A stretch of 64,000 nt of DNA from Ctenosaura bakeri (GCA_948474755.1 CAOLHI010000745.1:930001-994000), one strand, 5' to 3'; positions 24,701 through 32,830 are shown, counted from the stretch's first letter. Notes: generated by a model not told the origin, from the letters alone. Numbers and translations are program-made.

Positions 24701-24901
24701 GATGACAGAAAGGAGGAACGTGAAGAACGTGAACCTGTTCGAAGAACACCTGCTAGTGGTTCTACTCCTTCTGTTTCAAAAGATCGAGAAAAAGATGGTG
24801 AGAAGGAAAAGGGTTCCTGGAGAACAGAAAAAGAACGCGAATCTCTTCGTCGCACTAGAAATGAAACTGATGAAGATGGTTGGACCACCGTGCGGCGTTA
24901 A
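729..24901 (+). CDS. EIF3A: eukaryotic translation initiation factor 3 subunit A (eIF3a), exons 2-22
   Basis: eIF3a is the largest scaffold subunit of cytoplasmic eIF3, which binds the 40S subunit and organises mRNA recruitment. The coding joins are 729-919, 1336-1472, 1830-1993, 2342-2541, 2851-3059, 3282-3453, 3995-4099, 5618-5716, 7554-7670, 8375-8560, 8996-9343, 10482-10586, 10706-10819, 11401-11523, 14873-15026, 15246-15430, 16837-16925, 19068-20119, 20568-20742, 23183-23370 and 24681-24901. Every intron has GT-AG ends and the joins keep one open frame of 4334 nt. With the conserved 49-nt coding part of exon 1 (outside the window) the protein would be 1460 residues, against 1382 in human. 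Order: helical N-terminus, PCI domain (about 315-500), charged coiled-coil/spectrin-like region (about 545-890), ten-residue repeats (about 925-1260), RD/RS-like tail ending in the conserved Gly-Trp-Thr-Thr-Val-Arg-Arg. The extra length lies mainly in the repeats. I see no frameshift or stop, so it should be functional. Confidence 0.97.
1336..1472 (+). CDS. EIF3A: EIF3A exon 3
   Basis: Encodes about residues 81-126, starting Val-Asn-Ile-Lys-Ser-Leu-Glu-Asp. The exon ends after two bases of a serine codon, completed in exon 4. Acceptor AG is at 1334-1335 and donor GT at 1473-1474. Confidence 0.95.
1830..1993 (+). CDS. EIF3A: EIF3A exon 4
   Basis: Encodes about residues 126-181, including the [13 protein letters not shown] helix that is very conserved in eIF3a. 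It ends on the first base of an alanine codon completed by exon 5. Confidence 0.95.
2342..2541 (+). CDS. EIF3A: EIF3A exon 5
   Basis: Encodes about residues 181-247 of the N-terminal helical region (Ala-Phe-Lys-Phe-Cys-Leu-Gln through Met-Glu-Leu-Trp-Gln). Compared with the mammalian protein I notice one difference, Gly for Ser in the His-Leu-Gly-Gln-Ile-Gln stretch. Confidence 0.95.
2851..3059 (+). CDS. EIF3A: EIF3A exon 6
   Basis: Encodes about residues 248-317 (Glu-Ala-Phe-Lys-Ala-Val-Glu-Asp onward). The donor is a GTGGGA site at 3060. The split arginine codon is completed in exon 7. Confidence 0.95.
3282..3453 (+). CDS. EIF3A: EIF3A exon 7
   Basis: Encodes about residues 317-374, at the start of the PCI domain, which mediates subunit contacts in the eIF3 core. 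The exon ends cleanly on the Asn-Asp-Met codons, followed by GTGGGT. Confidence 0.95.
3995..4099 (+). CDS. EIF3A: EIF3A exon 8
   Basis: Encodes about residues 375-409 inside the PCI domain. This is one of the less conserved exons: the end reads Leu-Cys-Gly-Arg-Val-Cys-Lys where mammals, from memory, have Leu-Cys-Glu-Arg-Val-Thr-Lys. Frame and splice sites are intact. Confidence 0.95.
4964..5168 (-). mobile_element. tRNA-headed SINE, complete, - strand
   Basis: The + strand begins with a GTT microsatellite tail and reads toward a tRNA-like head ending ...CACTGCACCATGCTAG, so the SINE lies on the - strand. A perfect 10-bp target duplication CATTTAAGGG flanks it (4954-4963 and 5169-5178). The same family recurs near 23.8, 35.0, 41.1, 57.6 and 59.5 kb and is typical of squamate genomes. 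Confidence 0.85.
5288..5458. mobile_element. foldback MITE, GCCATTTC family
   Basis: The two halves are inverted copies of each other around a GGCCCCTCC-type centre, with outer ends GCCATTTC and GAAATGGC. Short flanks CAAGA (left) and CAAGG (right) could be a 5-bp target duplication. A much cleaner copy lies at 39491-39667. The superfamily is not certain. Confidence 0.75.
5618..5716 (+). CDS. EIF3A: EIF3A exon 9
   Basis: Encodes about residues 410-442 (Val-Leu-Asn-Trp-Val-Arg through Leu-Leu-Gln-Gln) in the PCI domain. It is followed by the snoRNA-bearing intron 9. Confidence 0.95.
5717..7553 (+). other. EIF3A: EIF3A intron 9, snoRNA host intron
   Basis: Intron of 1.8 kb. Its recognised content is the H/ACA snoRNA at 7204-7333. 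A short CTTA repeat lies at 6830-6845 and an ATT/AAT-rich low-complexity tract at 7404-7444. No transposon was recognised. Confidence 0.8.
7204..7333 (+). ncRNA. SNORA19: H/ACA box snoRNA, SNORA19-like
   Basis: The layout is hairpin - H box - hairpin - ACA. The 5' hairpin closes with GCACAT (7205-7210) pairing with ATGTGC (7256-7261). The H box AAAGGA (7263-7268) fits ANANNA. The 3' hairpin closes with TGAAGG (7274-7279) pairing with CCTTCA (7321-7326), and its inner stem GCAGT (7287-7291) pairs with ACTGC (7310-7314). The ACA box is at 7328-7330, exactly three bases before the proposed 3' end. SNORA19 is known from an intron of human EIF3A, and the sequence resembles it from memory. It would guide rRNA pseudouridylation after release from the spliced intron; the internal pocket sequences were not matched to a target here. 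Confidence 0.88.
7554..7670 (+). CDS. EIF3A: EIF3A exon 10
   Basis: Encodes about residues 443-481, the highly conserved PCI winged-helix portion (Tyr-Gln-Ser-Ile-Glu-Phe-Ser-Arg-Leu onward). Confidence 0.95.
7671..8374 (+). other. EIF3A: EIF3A intron 10
   Basis: AT-rich intron of 704 bp. No repeat, RNA gene or other feature was recognised. Confidence 0.7.
8375..8560 (+). CDS. EIF3A: EIF3A exon 11
   Basis: Encodes about residues 482-543, the end of the PCI domain and the linker into the helical charged region. It ends with His-Leu-Leu before a GTATGT donor. Confidence 0.95.
8561..8995 (+). other. EIF3A: EIF3A intron 11
   Basis: Intron of 435 bp. The stretch 8690-8960 is unusually free of stops on both strands but matches nothing I recognise. 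It ends in TATACAG before exon 12. Confidence 0.7.
8996..9343 (+). CDS. EIF3A: EIF3A exon 12
   Basis: Encodes about residues 544-659, a long uninterrupted charged helix rich in Glu, Lys, Arg and Gln. The first residue is Leu where mammals have Gln, and the rest is almost identical to the mammalian protein. Confidence 0.95.
9344..10481 (+). other. EIF3A: EIF3A intron 12
   Basis: Intron of 1.1 kb. No transposon or RNA gene was recognised. Confidence 0.7.
10482..10586 (+). CDS. EIF3A: EIF3A exon 13
   Basis: Encodes about residues 660-694 (Asp-Leu-Glu-Glu-Leu-Asp-Pro-Asp-Phe onward). It opens the spectrin-like segment that binds eIF3b in characterised eIF3a proteins. Confidence 0.95.
10706..10819 (+). 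CDS. EIF3A: EIF3A exon 14
   Basis: Encodes about residues 695-732 (Ile-Asp-Tyr-Phe-Glu-Arg-Ala-Lys onward), part of the eIF3b-binding spectrin-like region. It is separated from exon 13 by an intron of only 119 bp. Confidence 0.95.
10820..11400 (+). other. EIF3A: EIF3A intron 14
   Basis: AT-rich intron of 581 bp with nothing recognisable in it. Confidence 0.7.
11401..11523 (+). CDS. EIF3A: EIF3A exon 15
   Basis: Encodes about residues 733-773. Differences from mammals near Asp-Ser-Asp-Leu-Phe-Ile-Thr-Arg-Leu are conservative or small. The exon ends on Val-Tyr-Glu, before the longest intron in the window (3.35 kb). Confidence 0.94.
11524..14872 (+). other. EIF3A: EIF3A intron 15
   Basis: The longest intron in the window (3.35 kb). 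It looks like old, non-repetitive sequence: I see no SINE, LINE or clear terminal inverted repeats, and no snoRNA boxes that I could pair convincingly. Confidence 0.65.
14873..15026 (+). CDS. EIF3A: EIF3A exon 16
   Basis: Encodes about residues 774-825, a very basic and acidic coiled coil ([10 protein letters not shown] onward). It ends on the first base of a glutamate codon. Confidence 0.95.
15246..15430 (+). CDS. EIF3A: EIF3A exon 17
   Basis: Encodes about residues 825-886, the end of the coiled-coil region ([10 protein letters not shown] onward). It is followed by an intron carrying a LINE-type tail, an AAT microsatellite and a Tigger-like element. Confidence 0.95.
15630..15770 (+). repeat. 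CR1-type 3' tail plus (AAT)n microsatellite
   Basis: The segment 15630-15700 matches the 3' tail of the SINE at 41275-41362 almost base for base. It contains the small stem CCGCCTC...GAGGCGG, then ends in about 20 AAT units (15707-15770). This is the 3' end of a retroelement with nothing recognisable upstream, so it is 5'-truncated. Confidence 0.8.
16031..16525. mobile_element. Tigger/pogo-like non-autonomous element with internal minisatellite
   Basis: Left end CAGTTCTCCC and right end GGGTCTACTG are near-inverted, with TA following the right end. Sub-terminal GTTTGATTATTC matches the element at 29632-30764. Inside, an approximately 82-bp unit with AAAGATCTTTCTCCCCCTC recurs three times (near 16167, 16249 and 16330). 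No transposase fragment is present. Confidence 0.7.
16837..16925 (+). CDS. EIF3A: EIF3A exon 18
   Basis: Encodes about residues 887-916 (Glu-Ser-Arg-Trp-Gly-Asp-Arg-Asp onward), leading into the ten-residue repeat region. The last codon, an arginine, is split with exon 19. Confidence 0.93.
16926..19067 (+). other. EIF3A: EIF3A intron 18
   Basis: Intron of 2.1 kb. At about 18225-18330 there is a repeat-like stretch with GTGTAAGTCAACCTCATG, resembling a degraded DNA element end. The remainder is unassigned. Confidence 0.65.
19068..20119 (+). CDS. EIF3A: EIF3A exon 19, ten-residue repeat exon
   Basis: At 1052 nt this is by far the largest exon, encoding about residues 916-1267. It carries about 29 copies of a ten-residue unit with the pattern (Leu/Thr)-Asp-(Asp/Glu)-Asp-Arg-Gly-Pro-Arg-Arg-Gly; variant units contain Pro-Ser-Trp-Arg or Pro-Trp-Arg. 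Between 19291 and 19620 eleven consecutive units are almost identical at DNA level, first eight with Asp-Glu-Asp and then three with Asp-Asp-Asp. In other vertebrates this low-complexity region is known as about 25 approximate repeats. The human protein is shorter overall by 78 residues, close to eight repeat units. Confidence 0.95.
20120..20567 (+). other. EIF3A: EIF3A intron 19
   Basis: Intron of 448 bp. Two imperfect copies of a CATATGATG-containing stretch lie at 20226-20255 and 20270-20298. Nothing else was recognised. Confidence 0.7.
20568..20742 (+). CDS. EIF3A: EIF3A exon 20
   Basis: Encodes about residues 1267-1325 (Gly-Gly-Trp-Arg-Glu onward), a tail rich in Arg, Asp and Glu. The first codon joins the last G of exon 19. 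The split arginine at the end is completed in exon 21. Confidence 0.93.
21631..22778. mobile_element. hAT-type non-autonomous element
   Basis: Ends are TAGGGATGGG on the left and CCCATCCTTA on the right, with further inverted similarity around GATTC/GAATC. An 8-bp target duplication flanks it: ATATTGCT (21623-21630) and ATATTGTT (22779-22786), one mismatch, which is the hAT signature. No transposase frame is visible. A foldback element is nested at about 21953-22160. Confidence 0.8.
21953..22160. mobile_element. nested foldback MITE
   Basis: Two inverted halves share CTACAAACCCCAG and its reverse complement, with TTTGCATAGCTCC at 22005-22017 pairing with GGAGCTATGCAAA at 22131-22143. It belongs with the foldback elements near 34.8, 36.8, 39.5 and 46.3 kb. 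Boundaries are approximate. Confidence 0.6.
22873..22967 (+). repeat. 95-nt near-perfect inverted repeat (hairpin)
   Basis: Arms of about 45 nt meet at a 5-nt loop (ACACA). From the base: 10 perfect pairs (CTGCATCTGG with CCAGATGCAG), 4 pairs including G-U, 16 perfect pairs (from TAATTTTC with GAAAATTA), an imperfect 8-nt step with only two mismatches, then 7 perfect pairs (TCCTAGA with TCTAGGA). Size and shape match a microRNA precursor or a very small palindromic MITE. It sits in the sense orientation in EIF3A intron 20. Confidence 0.8.
23183..23370 (+). CDS. EIF3A: EIF3A exon 21
   Basis: Encodes about residues 1325-1388, rich in Arg, Asp, Gly and Ser, with Gly-Trp-Arg-Arg-Gly-Pro matching the family. 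The acceptor at 23181-23182 was chosen because it alone restores frame with exon 20. Confidence 0.92.
23775..23935 (-). mobile_element. tRNA-headed SINE, partial, - strand
   Basis: Same family and orientation as 4964-5168, starting with a GTTGTTAC tail and GACCCTAAGG. The tRNA-like head is cut short near 23935, next to the LTR-like element. Confidence 0.75.
23952..24526 (-). mobile_element. putative solo LTR, - strand
   Basis: Read on the - strand it begins TGTGACAAAC and ends TGTCACA, so the ends are short inverted repeats of the TG...CA type. It contains AATAAA signals and CT-rich tracts. I could not find matching target duplications, and no retroviral coding sequence is present. Confidence 0.5.
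24681..24901 (+). CDS. EIF3A: EIF3A exon 22, C-terminus and stop
   Basis: Encodes about residues 1388-1460, from Val-Ser-Ser-Trp-Arg-Arg to the conserved C-terminal [11 protein letters not shown]. The TAA stop is at 24899-24901. Confidence 0.96.
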
Positions 24902-25890
24902 GTTCAAAGCGGAAATGGCTTTAAGTTGGTGTTTAGCATTGATTTGATAACATGTTATAATATTGGTGCTTTAACACTCTGATTTGGAATCCTTTAACAA
25001 ATGTTTTCTAGGTGATGTGAAGGCATGAAACTCTCTTCTATGTAAACTGATCATGCACAGAACTTACAATTAAAAGTTGGAAATTAAATGCAGGTTATCT
25101 GAATTTTCAAATGTTGTATATGTCACAGATCACTTGGTGGTAAGAAAAAAAATGAACTCTGTAGTTATCTTTGAGTGGCATGTATATCTCAGTCAAAAAT
25201 AAACCTGATTTTTATTTTAACTGGCTCTTCACCTGGAAATGGGTATTATCTGCAAAGCATATGTTTGAAAGTACACTTCTAGTTACTTAAATTGAAAACT
25301 TTCTAAGACTGTACTGTTTAAGCATAAAAGAACATTTCCTATATTAATGGAAAAAGGTTTTTGCTGGTGGTATTATATAAATTCAGTATGTTTTACTTTG
25401 AATTACACACAGTAAATGTTACAAATCTCTTAGCTACACTGGGATTTTTTGTAGACTACTTGAATGCATACACTCATCAAGCCATTTTTCTGTCTTTGTT
25501 TTCATAATGAATGCCACTGCAGTGTCAAAACAACAACAACAAAAGGCTTTTTAAACTTAAAGCATTTGAATAAGCATACTGTTAAGAGTTGTCTGCTTTC
25601 TCTGTTATGGATAATTCATGCCTTTTTGAAGCATTTATATATAGTGTCATATTTCAAATATGTGCTCTGGAGAAACTGCTCACTTTTCTTCTTTCCCAAT
25701 TTCTTGTCAGGGTAAGTGCTTTACCATTAAACCAAGTGCTTTGTAGTAAGGGCTGGGTTGACTTCAATTTTCGGGGTGAATTAGCAAAGTTAATGATTGT
25801 TTTTAATTGAAGCCAACACAGAACTTGCTGCTGTGTGTTAACTTCAATGATAAATAAACTTAACAAAATAAAGTGTTTTTTGTTGTGGCT
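24902..25890 (+). other. EIF3A: EIF3A 3' UTR
   Basis: AT-rich sequence after the stop codon, about 1 kb long and similar in length to that expected from mammalian eIF3a mRNA. A possible early AATAAA is at 25198-25203, and a cluster of two signals lies at 25853-25872. I see no transposon inside. The end is set by the signal below and is approximate. Confidence 0.75.
25867..25872 (+). terminator. EIF3A: EIF3A main poly(A) signal
   Basis: AATAAA at 25867-25872 is followed immediately by a GT- and T-rich element (25873-25890), the usual downstream signal. Another AATAAA sits 14 bp upstream at 25853-25858. Cleavage is expected near 25885-25895. Confidence 0.75.
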
Positions 25891-28183
25891 TTTTAATTAA
25901 CCTTTCAGCCTGGTGTAATGATAATCCACCTTTGGTCACTGCACATCATAATGCTGTTACGGTTTAAGGTTAGGAAGTTGGGTTTTTTGGATTTGAGAAC
26001 TTATCTTTTTCTGATTCCCTCTAATCCAGAAGATTGTGCCCTTTTTTAAGAGTTAAGGACCAACTGAACATACTTTATAACAAGATTTTCTTTTATCTCA
26101 GTCACAAAAATTCTGTGGAATTGCTTACGGTCATTTCTTCCCAGACCCTAATTTCACTCGTAGGACTTGCTTTAAAGATTGTGTGGCCTCATTATTTTTT
26201 CATCCTAAGGAAAAAAGGTTATAGCACTCGAGCAGTGTGTTTTTGGAAACACATCCCACATTGGATTATGTACAAAAGTCTGTTGTTAATTCTCTTAATT
26301 GCTAAATACGGTTTAGGGACATGACACTGGTATGGTAGCTTTCAAGGAGGAGTCATGTTGGATCCCACTCCAAGAAAAAGACAGGGTATAAATTTAATAA
26401 ATAAGATTTTTTTTTCAGTTTGCATTTTCTCAATTGTTATGTATTCTTCAAGAATTTCTTACTCCCCCCCCCCGCAAGGTTTTCTTGGGAAGAATAAATA
26501 AAGAAATTTGGGTACAATGGTTTTTATGAGATAGATGATAGGAGTTGTGAGGTGCTCCATGTAGCTAATTGAAGTAGGTAGTAGCTTACTACTATGTAAG
26601 CTTACATTTAACTAATCTTGGTCAGAATTTTGCCCAATTTTTATAACAGAATGCAACCCAGAGACAACTATGGTATCATAGGTGTATCATAGGTGTATCC
26701 CAGTGTTAAACTAAGGAGTAGCTTAACTCAATGTGGAAATAAGGTACAGATCAGCTACACTTTTGCTTTCTAAATTACTCTAGCTGAAGTTTATGTGAAC
26801 ATTACTTTTTATTCCTTTCCATGCAGCTAATTCATCAATCAGTAACTTTGGTGACACCTTCAGGAATGAAAATTGCTGCTTGATAAACAGCAGGTGGTAT
26901 TGTTGCCATATCAGATTAGCAGTACCTATCAATTAGTATTTTATAAGTAAACTGCAAATCTAGAGCAGAATCTGAAGAACTGTGTGTCCCAGATTTGAAT
27001 GGATGTTTGTCGAAGAGTTTTCTACTTGGCAAGAGTGTTTGATAAGACAAAAGACTCTGCTGCATGCGGAAGAAAATCCCAGTTGTTGATATGCACAAAC
27101 CTTCGAATATGCTTATGCTATCTCTTTCATTGTTAATGTGACTATCTGTGTGGAATAAACAGAATTTGGAATATACTGTGAATAAAAGCCAATGAAGACA
27201 AAAATTATCTAGGTATAGTAAAAGCTGAAGCCATCTCTTTCATAATCTCTGCAGAATGTATGACTGAGCTGACTTTTGATGTTCATGGTTTACATTTATT
27301 TGGGTGAAAGTTCACACTTCCTAATTTTATTCAGATTGTAAGAAATGTCTAGACCCGAGTGCGTTCTCTGGTAAGTAAGCTAAAATTTTTAACAATTGCT
27401 ATACAAATCTTTAACTCTTGAATACAATTGATAAATTCTGCCTCCTGTGTACTAAGTTGTTTTTTTGTTTTGTTTTTTTGGAGGGAAGGAGTTTGAAACT
27501 GATTCAAGAGGGGTAACGCTGATTCAGCAAAGTCCCAAATAATGAACTAAATTGTACTGAGCCAGACCAATTTGTGCTAGCTCCTCATCAGATTAGATTG
27601 CCCGATTGGCTCTCACTTTCAAAACAGAATGTCTCAGTCCAAAGTGGTCTGGATATTAGAAGTGGAAAAAGCCAGACAGTGTGTGTCCAAATGATGAAAA
27701 ATTGATACAGAGAGGGAAGAAGCTGGGCTTTACCAATTGAAAACTATATTGTGCCACTTGAGGCAAGTATTTCACCAGTATTCCTCATACACGGTATTTG
27801 CAGGGAATAGTTATGTAGGATTATTGAAATTATATAATCAAGTCACCTTGGCCATCTCGTCATTCGTTTGCTAGATTTATGTCTTAGTAAGAAATAATGA
27901 GTTGTAGTGAGAGATGGATGGGGATGTCATCAAGTTGGTATTTCTGAATCTCTTGAATTTTCTTTTCTCTAGTTGAATAGCCAACTTAAACATCTGTTTG
28001 CCTTTCTTAATTTGTTAATTGGTCTTTGTATGAGTTTGAGTGTTTAGGAAGTAAAATTTGCTCTCCACACCTGAATTATGTCTAGTTGTTTATGTTAAGT
28101 ATTATATGGAAAGTTGGGAATCTGAGCATTGTCTGGGATCGCTTTGATGGAGGAAGAGATTCCAGCATTGCTTTCTGCCTTCA
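25891..28183. other. intergenic sequence downstream of EIF3A
   Basis: AT-rich. A retroelement tail (GGGTATAAATTTAATAAATAAG) lies at about 26375-26403, and a TATCATAGG duplication at about 26672-26698. Otherwise nothing was recognised. Confidence 0.6.
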
Positions 28184-28191
28184 TTGTAGGG

Positions 28192-29467
28192 TGGGGGTGT
28201 CAAACTCAATTTCATCTTGGGCCATATCGGCATTATGGTTGCCCCCAAAGGGCTGGTTGTATCGGTAAGACTATATAAATGTATCTACTCTTTTATCACA
28301 TTAAACAATTGCCTCCACAATTGATTATTACTGGTTTTAGTAATAACTATCTCTGAAACTAGAAGTCCAGCAAAAATAATGGCAAGCAGATATTCAAGTA
28401 TACAACTATTGTACAGTTTATTGAAAAATGAGTTTTGAAAACAAAGTTATTTTTTAATAATCAGACAATTATTACCAAGCACTGTTTGTTACTTTGTTTA
28501 ACTTTTTGAGACCTTCTTTGTGCCTCTTTCTGCTCCCCTTCCCATCTCTCTACCTGGCAAGACAGGTACCCATATTGCAGGGCCCTGGCTGCCAGTATTC
28601 TGAAGAAGGGCCCTGTCAAGATCAGAGACCTGGGCGGCGAGCCAGCAAAGTCCAGCCGGGAGGAGACAAGCAAGCACTTTACACAAGGGAGTTCATTTAC
28701 CAGAGTGTCATGCAAAAGCCATAGTCAGAGTTCCAAAAGCCAAGGGTCAAGAGATCAATTCAAGGTAGCAGGAACCGGGTGCTGGGAGCAAGGACCAGGC
28801 AAGAGGAGGGCTTGAAAGAAGTTTGCCACAAGCAAAGGAGAGCTTCCAGGCAGGCAGTTATATAGCCCAAGAAAACAGGTGTGGCCGGTCACCGCTTCTT
28901 GAACTTAATCAAGGAAGCCTCCCTTAGCTCAGCTCTCTTGAGTCTCCGCCTTGTTTGTGTGCTGATTGGCACAGGCTCCAAGGCATCTTCAGAATCGGAT
29001 CCCTGTTGCCCTAAAGGAGCAGGCAGAGGAAAGTCCAAGCCTGCTTGCTCCACGGCAGCAGGGGGAGCTCTTGAGCTGCAGGACTCATATCCAGCCAGAG
29101 CCACAGGGACCAACAGCTGCTGCTCATCAGCAGCAGCTCCGATGGGCCGCAGTTATCATGGGCCCAGCAACCATTACTCACAATCTACTTCTTGTTCTGA
29201 CTGCTCCTCTGTCCAACTCTTGCAAGCTGTATGGGGTGTTGCCATGGTAATCCGTGGCAATGCTCTGATAGACTTGGACAGAGGAGCAGTCAGAAGTATA
29301 AGTAGATAGTGCTGGCTGCTTGGCCCCTCTTTAAAATACTGGTAGCCATGTGGGGACCAGGCTTGCCAGCTGGGGAGAGTGCCACAGCTGCAGGAGAGGT
29401 GCAAGGGCCACATGAATTGGCCTGCCAGGCCAGATTTGTCCTGCAGGCCTTGCGTTTGACATGTGTG
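28192..29467. mobile_element. hAT-type element with inserted sequence
   Basis: Ends read TGGGGGTGTCAAACTC and, from the other side, CACACATGTCAAACGC. A perfect 8-bp duplication TTGTAGGG flanks it (28184-28191 and 29468-29475). The interior (about 28400-29330) is GC-rich; read on the - strand it has a TATATAA motif and an AATAAA (28417-28422), so it may be a nested LTR-like element. A perfect 20-bp inverted repeat lies at 29197-29216 and 29274-29293. Confidence 0.8.
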
Positions 29468-29631
29468 TTGTAGGGGGTCAGATTAAGCAAGGCACATAGC
29501 ATCAGCAGGCCGTTCTTGCATCTTAAGAGGCAGCACCAAAGGGTCTTACACTGAATAGATGCAGAAAATTCTCAGCAGCCTGGCAGCAGGCAAATCCCAT
29601 AGGCCAGGAAGAAAGAATGATGCATCTTTTA

Positions 29632-30764
29632 CAGTCCTCCCTCCACATTTGTGGATTTGACCTTCACGAATTTGATTATTCGTGAGGCACGTGCTTTCCT
29701 CCCCCTCATTCACTTGCTTTCCTAGGCTTGTGTTTAAAATTATTGTGTTTTCCTTTGGGTAAGCAAAGTCCCCTTCCCACTGCTGTGGGTGTGTCTTCTC
29801 TGTCATGTGGCTACACTTTCCTGCTGTGAAGTGACTGCTGATCAGGTGCTCTCTTTGATTTCAGATGGCTGCTGGAAGTACCGTATTTGCCAGTGTGTAA
29901 GATGCACTTTTCCCCCTGAAAAATAAGTTTTGAAAATAGGGTGCATCTTATACACCAGTGGGTCTTTTTTCCTAAGCATTTTGCCACCGTGCAAGTTCTC
30001 AGAACAGAGGCAAAATGCACTAGGAAGTGAGGGGAAGCTCCAGAGGGGGAAAGGAACCCTTGCAGCTTCCCCCACCCCCACTTTACCTTCCATTTTGAAT
30101 GGGAAGAGAAAAGAGGTAGCTCCAGAGGGGGGAAAAGAAAGTTCGTGCAGCTTTCTTGCCCCTCCAAAGTGCCTTCCTTTCCCTTCTCTTGCAAGCCAGA
30201 GGGGAAAGAGAGATCCTAGGAACTTTCTTTCGCCACCTCTGGTGCTCCTGCTTTTCCCTGTCCCTGCAAACCAGAGGGGAAAGAGAGATCCTAAGAACTT
30301 TCTTTTCCCGCCTCTGGTGCTTCCTACTTTCCTTTCCCCTGCAAACTGAAGGGGAAAGAAAGATCTTAAGAACTTTCTTTCCCTGCTTCTGAAGGTCCCT
30401 CCTTTCCTTTCCTCTGCAAAACAGAGGGGAAGGGGGACAGGAGAAGTTATGGCATTTTTTAACTAGTTTTTCCCCCCAGAAAAAAATAAATAAAATGGGG
30501 TGTGTGTTATATGCCAGTGTATCTTATACAGCAGCAAATATGGTAAATAGAACCCAAGAAGTCTGTTCTTCTCTCTTTGAGGGGAAAGTACCATTAACCC
30601 CGTTACTGTGTCTTTTTTCTCTCCACCCCCCACCGCTGAGACCAGAGGCAAAGGAATGGAATGGGAGAGCTCTGGAGGGAAATCATGGGGGATATTATTC
30701 GTGATTTTCCCACTTTCGTGAGGGTTCTGTGCCTCTGACCCTCGTGAATGTGGAGGGGCTACTG
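29632..30764. mobile_element. Tigger/pogo-like element with nested element and minisatellite
   Basis: Left end CAGTCCTCCCTCCACAT and right end ATGTGGAGGGGCTACTG are inverted. A TA precedes the left end two bases out, and the right flank reads TG instead of TA. Inside lies another element (29881-30543) whose ends, CCGTATTTGC and GCAAATATGG, are inverted; it contains about four copies of a roughly 73-bp unit with GAGGGGAAAGA(G/A)AGATC (30126-30440). Confidence 0.75.
29881..30543. mobile_element. nested DNA element with GTATTTGC ends
   Basis: Inverted ends CCGTATTTGC...GCAAATATGG, with sub-terminal GTAAGATGCAC on the left and ATCTTATAC on the right. The interior is a purine/pyrimidine-biased tandem repeat. 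No coding sequence. The superfamily was not identified. Confidence 0.6.
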
Positions 30765-32224
30765 TGTTAGCAGCTCTCAGTTTGTCCTCCTCCTAGACGT
30801 TTAGGCATTCAATTCTGAAAGAGATGGGAACTGGGGAACTAGGGGGTCATAAAAAGGAGGTTTCTACCACCACCCAGATCTCTAGGGAGCATGGGGGATT
30901 CATCGGGGGGAATCTCAACAGTTGGACTCCTGGTAGAGTAACTTCTTGTTGTCTCTCAACACTGTGTTACTGAATCTCAACAGCTGAACTGCATGTACAA
31001 TTAAAGTATCCTCAAAAAAGCATTATTATCTAGGTTAGTTTTACAGACTTAGTTGACTGACGCTCTAGGGAGATTTGACAGGCACCTAGTAGAAACCCCC
31101 TGTAGTTACTTCGTAGAAATTTTGTTGGCTTAAAGGTCTACAGTGTCAGAATTTTATGCACATGTGAAACAGTAGTTATAGCCATTTTGGATTTCCCTAT
31201 TCAAGCAATGAGGGAGTACTGACAATCCGGATTCCCAGTTCTTGACCAAATCCAATTGAGGTAATCCTTGCAAATGACACTTGAGAATTTGGAACAGGAT
31301 GTTTTATGAACAATTTTTGATGGATTTAGATTAAGCATTGGAACAGTTTTTTTAATACCTTACTATGGATTTGCTGTTGGAAGAAACAGCTTCTGCACTT
31401 GTTTTTGCTGCTTTCTTTTCCACTAGGGACAAGATAGCTTAGAGAGGGATTAGGACCTTTCCTGCTTGTTTTTCTTTCCTCTGTAAACCACCCATCCCTA
31501 AAATATTATGCACTGATCATATTGTCTGGTTCAGTTGGGTTTAATTAAGCGACTGCCCTCTGCTTTAAAAGAAAAAGAACCAACACAGATTGAACCCCTC
31601 CTCTCTTCTTTCTTCCCGTCTGCTCCTTGATGAGAGATGACATGCTTCAACGTGTTTCCCTCCCATCCTTTTCTTTTTTTAGATTAGTTTAGAAAGGATC
31701 AAGCTACTGGTATCTAGGAGTGTATTTCTTTAATAAATATTTCTCTTGTTGAGGATTCTAAATTTATTTTTCTGCCTACAATTTGGTTCTTTCAAACTCA
31801 TCATCCAAAGATGGGCACCTCTGCTGTGAATGGAGTAAAGACTCAAACAGACATTTCATTCCAGTCATAATCTCTCACAGTCCTTCCCCTCTCACTTTTG
31901 CCACTGCCCTTTTTTGGATTGTGAAGTATTCAGACATGCCCATAGAAAAAACTGACTGTACCATACTAATGAGTTTTTAAAAGCTGCTGTTCGTGTAAGT
32001 TGAATGCTGAATCGTCAAGCAGCTGCTTAACTTTGTGTTCACAATTCAGTTCTGTGTGTTGAACTAAGGGTGCAACATGCAGTTGTGATTGGAGAGAAAG
32101 ACACACAAGGTAATAATTATTATTGATCATGAAGTCAGAGATTGCTAATCAGCTGATTTTCCTTACTGAGGTAAGATGGCAAGAAATGTGACAATACCGA
32201 ACAATATATTTTGAGCCCCAGGCC
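30765..32224. other. intergenic, unassigned
   Basis: Mostly unique-looking AT-rich sequence. No gene or clear repeat was recognised. Confidence 0.6.
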
Positions 32225-32830
32225 TGGTGAGGCAGTGAGGGAGGGAAGCAGCTCCATTGTGAGGCTCTTCCTTCCTTCCTGTTTGCCTTCTTGGTGAGGC
32301 CTGGCCAAATTTGGCAGCCAAATCTGGTGGAAGGCCTGGCTGCTAGGAACTGTGTGCCTCTCTTGGCCAAGGAATGAACATCCGTCTCCTTCCTCAGCTG
32401 AGAGGGGTGTGTGGTTTCATGGAGCCAGGCTTCTTATGCCTCTTTTGGACAATGAAGGGGAGTCCCTCTCCTTAACCGAGAGATGGATGGGAGGAGCTGT
32501 GTGCCTCTCTCAGCCAGAGAGGGAGAGAGACTCCGTTGTCAGCTGAGAGAGGCAAGGCAAGTACAGCTGCGCCTTGCCATGTCCCTCTCTTGGCCAAGGA
32601 TAGAAGGAGTCTCCTTCCTCGGCCAAGAGAAGCACAGGTATGCCTTATGGTGTGCATCTCTCAGCCAGGGAGGGAGGGAGGGAAGGAGACTCCTTCCTCA
32701 GCTGAGAAAAGTACACGAGGCCCTGCTGCAAAGGGCAAGCTGGCTAGTGCTGACAGCCACGGCGCCGGAGTGGAATGTGGCTTAGTGAAACCATAGATAC
32801 TGGTCTAGCAGATTTCGGGGACCTACTGTA
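32225..32830. repeat. GA/CT-biased tandem region ending in a Tigger-like terminus
   Basis: Variants of CTCTCTTGGCCAAGGA and CTCTCAGCCAGGGAGGGAG recur roughly every 75 bp. The right end ...GGGGACCTACTG followed by TA (32828-32829) looks like the terminus of the elements at 16031 and 29632. The left terminus was not found, so the element may be truncated. Confidence 0.5.
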
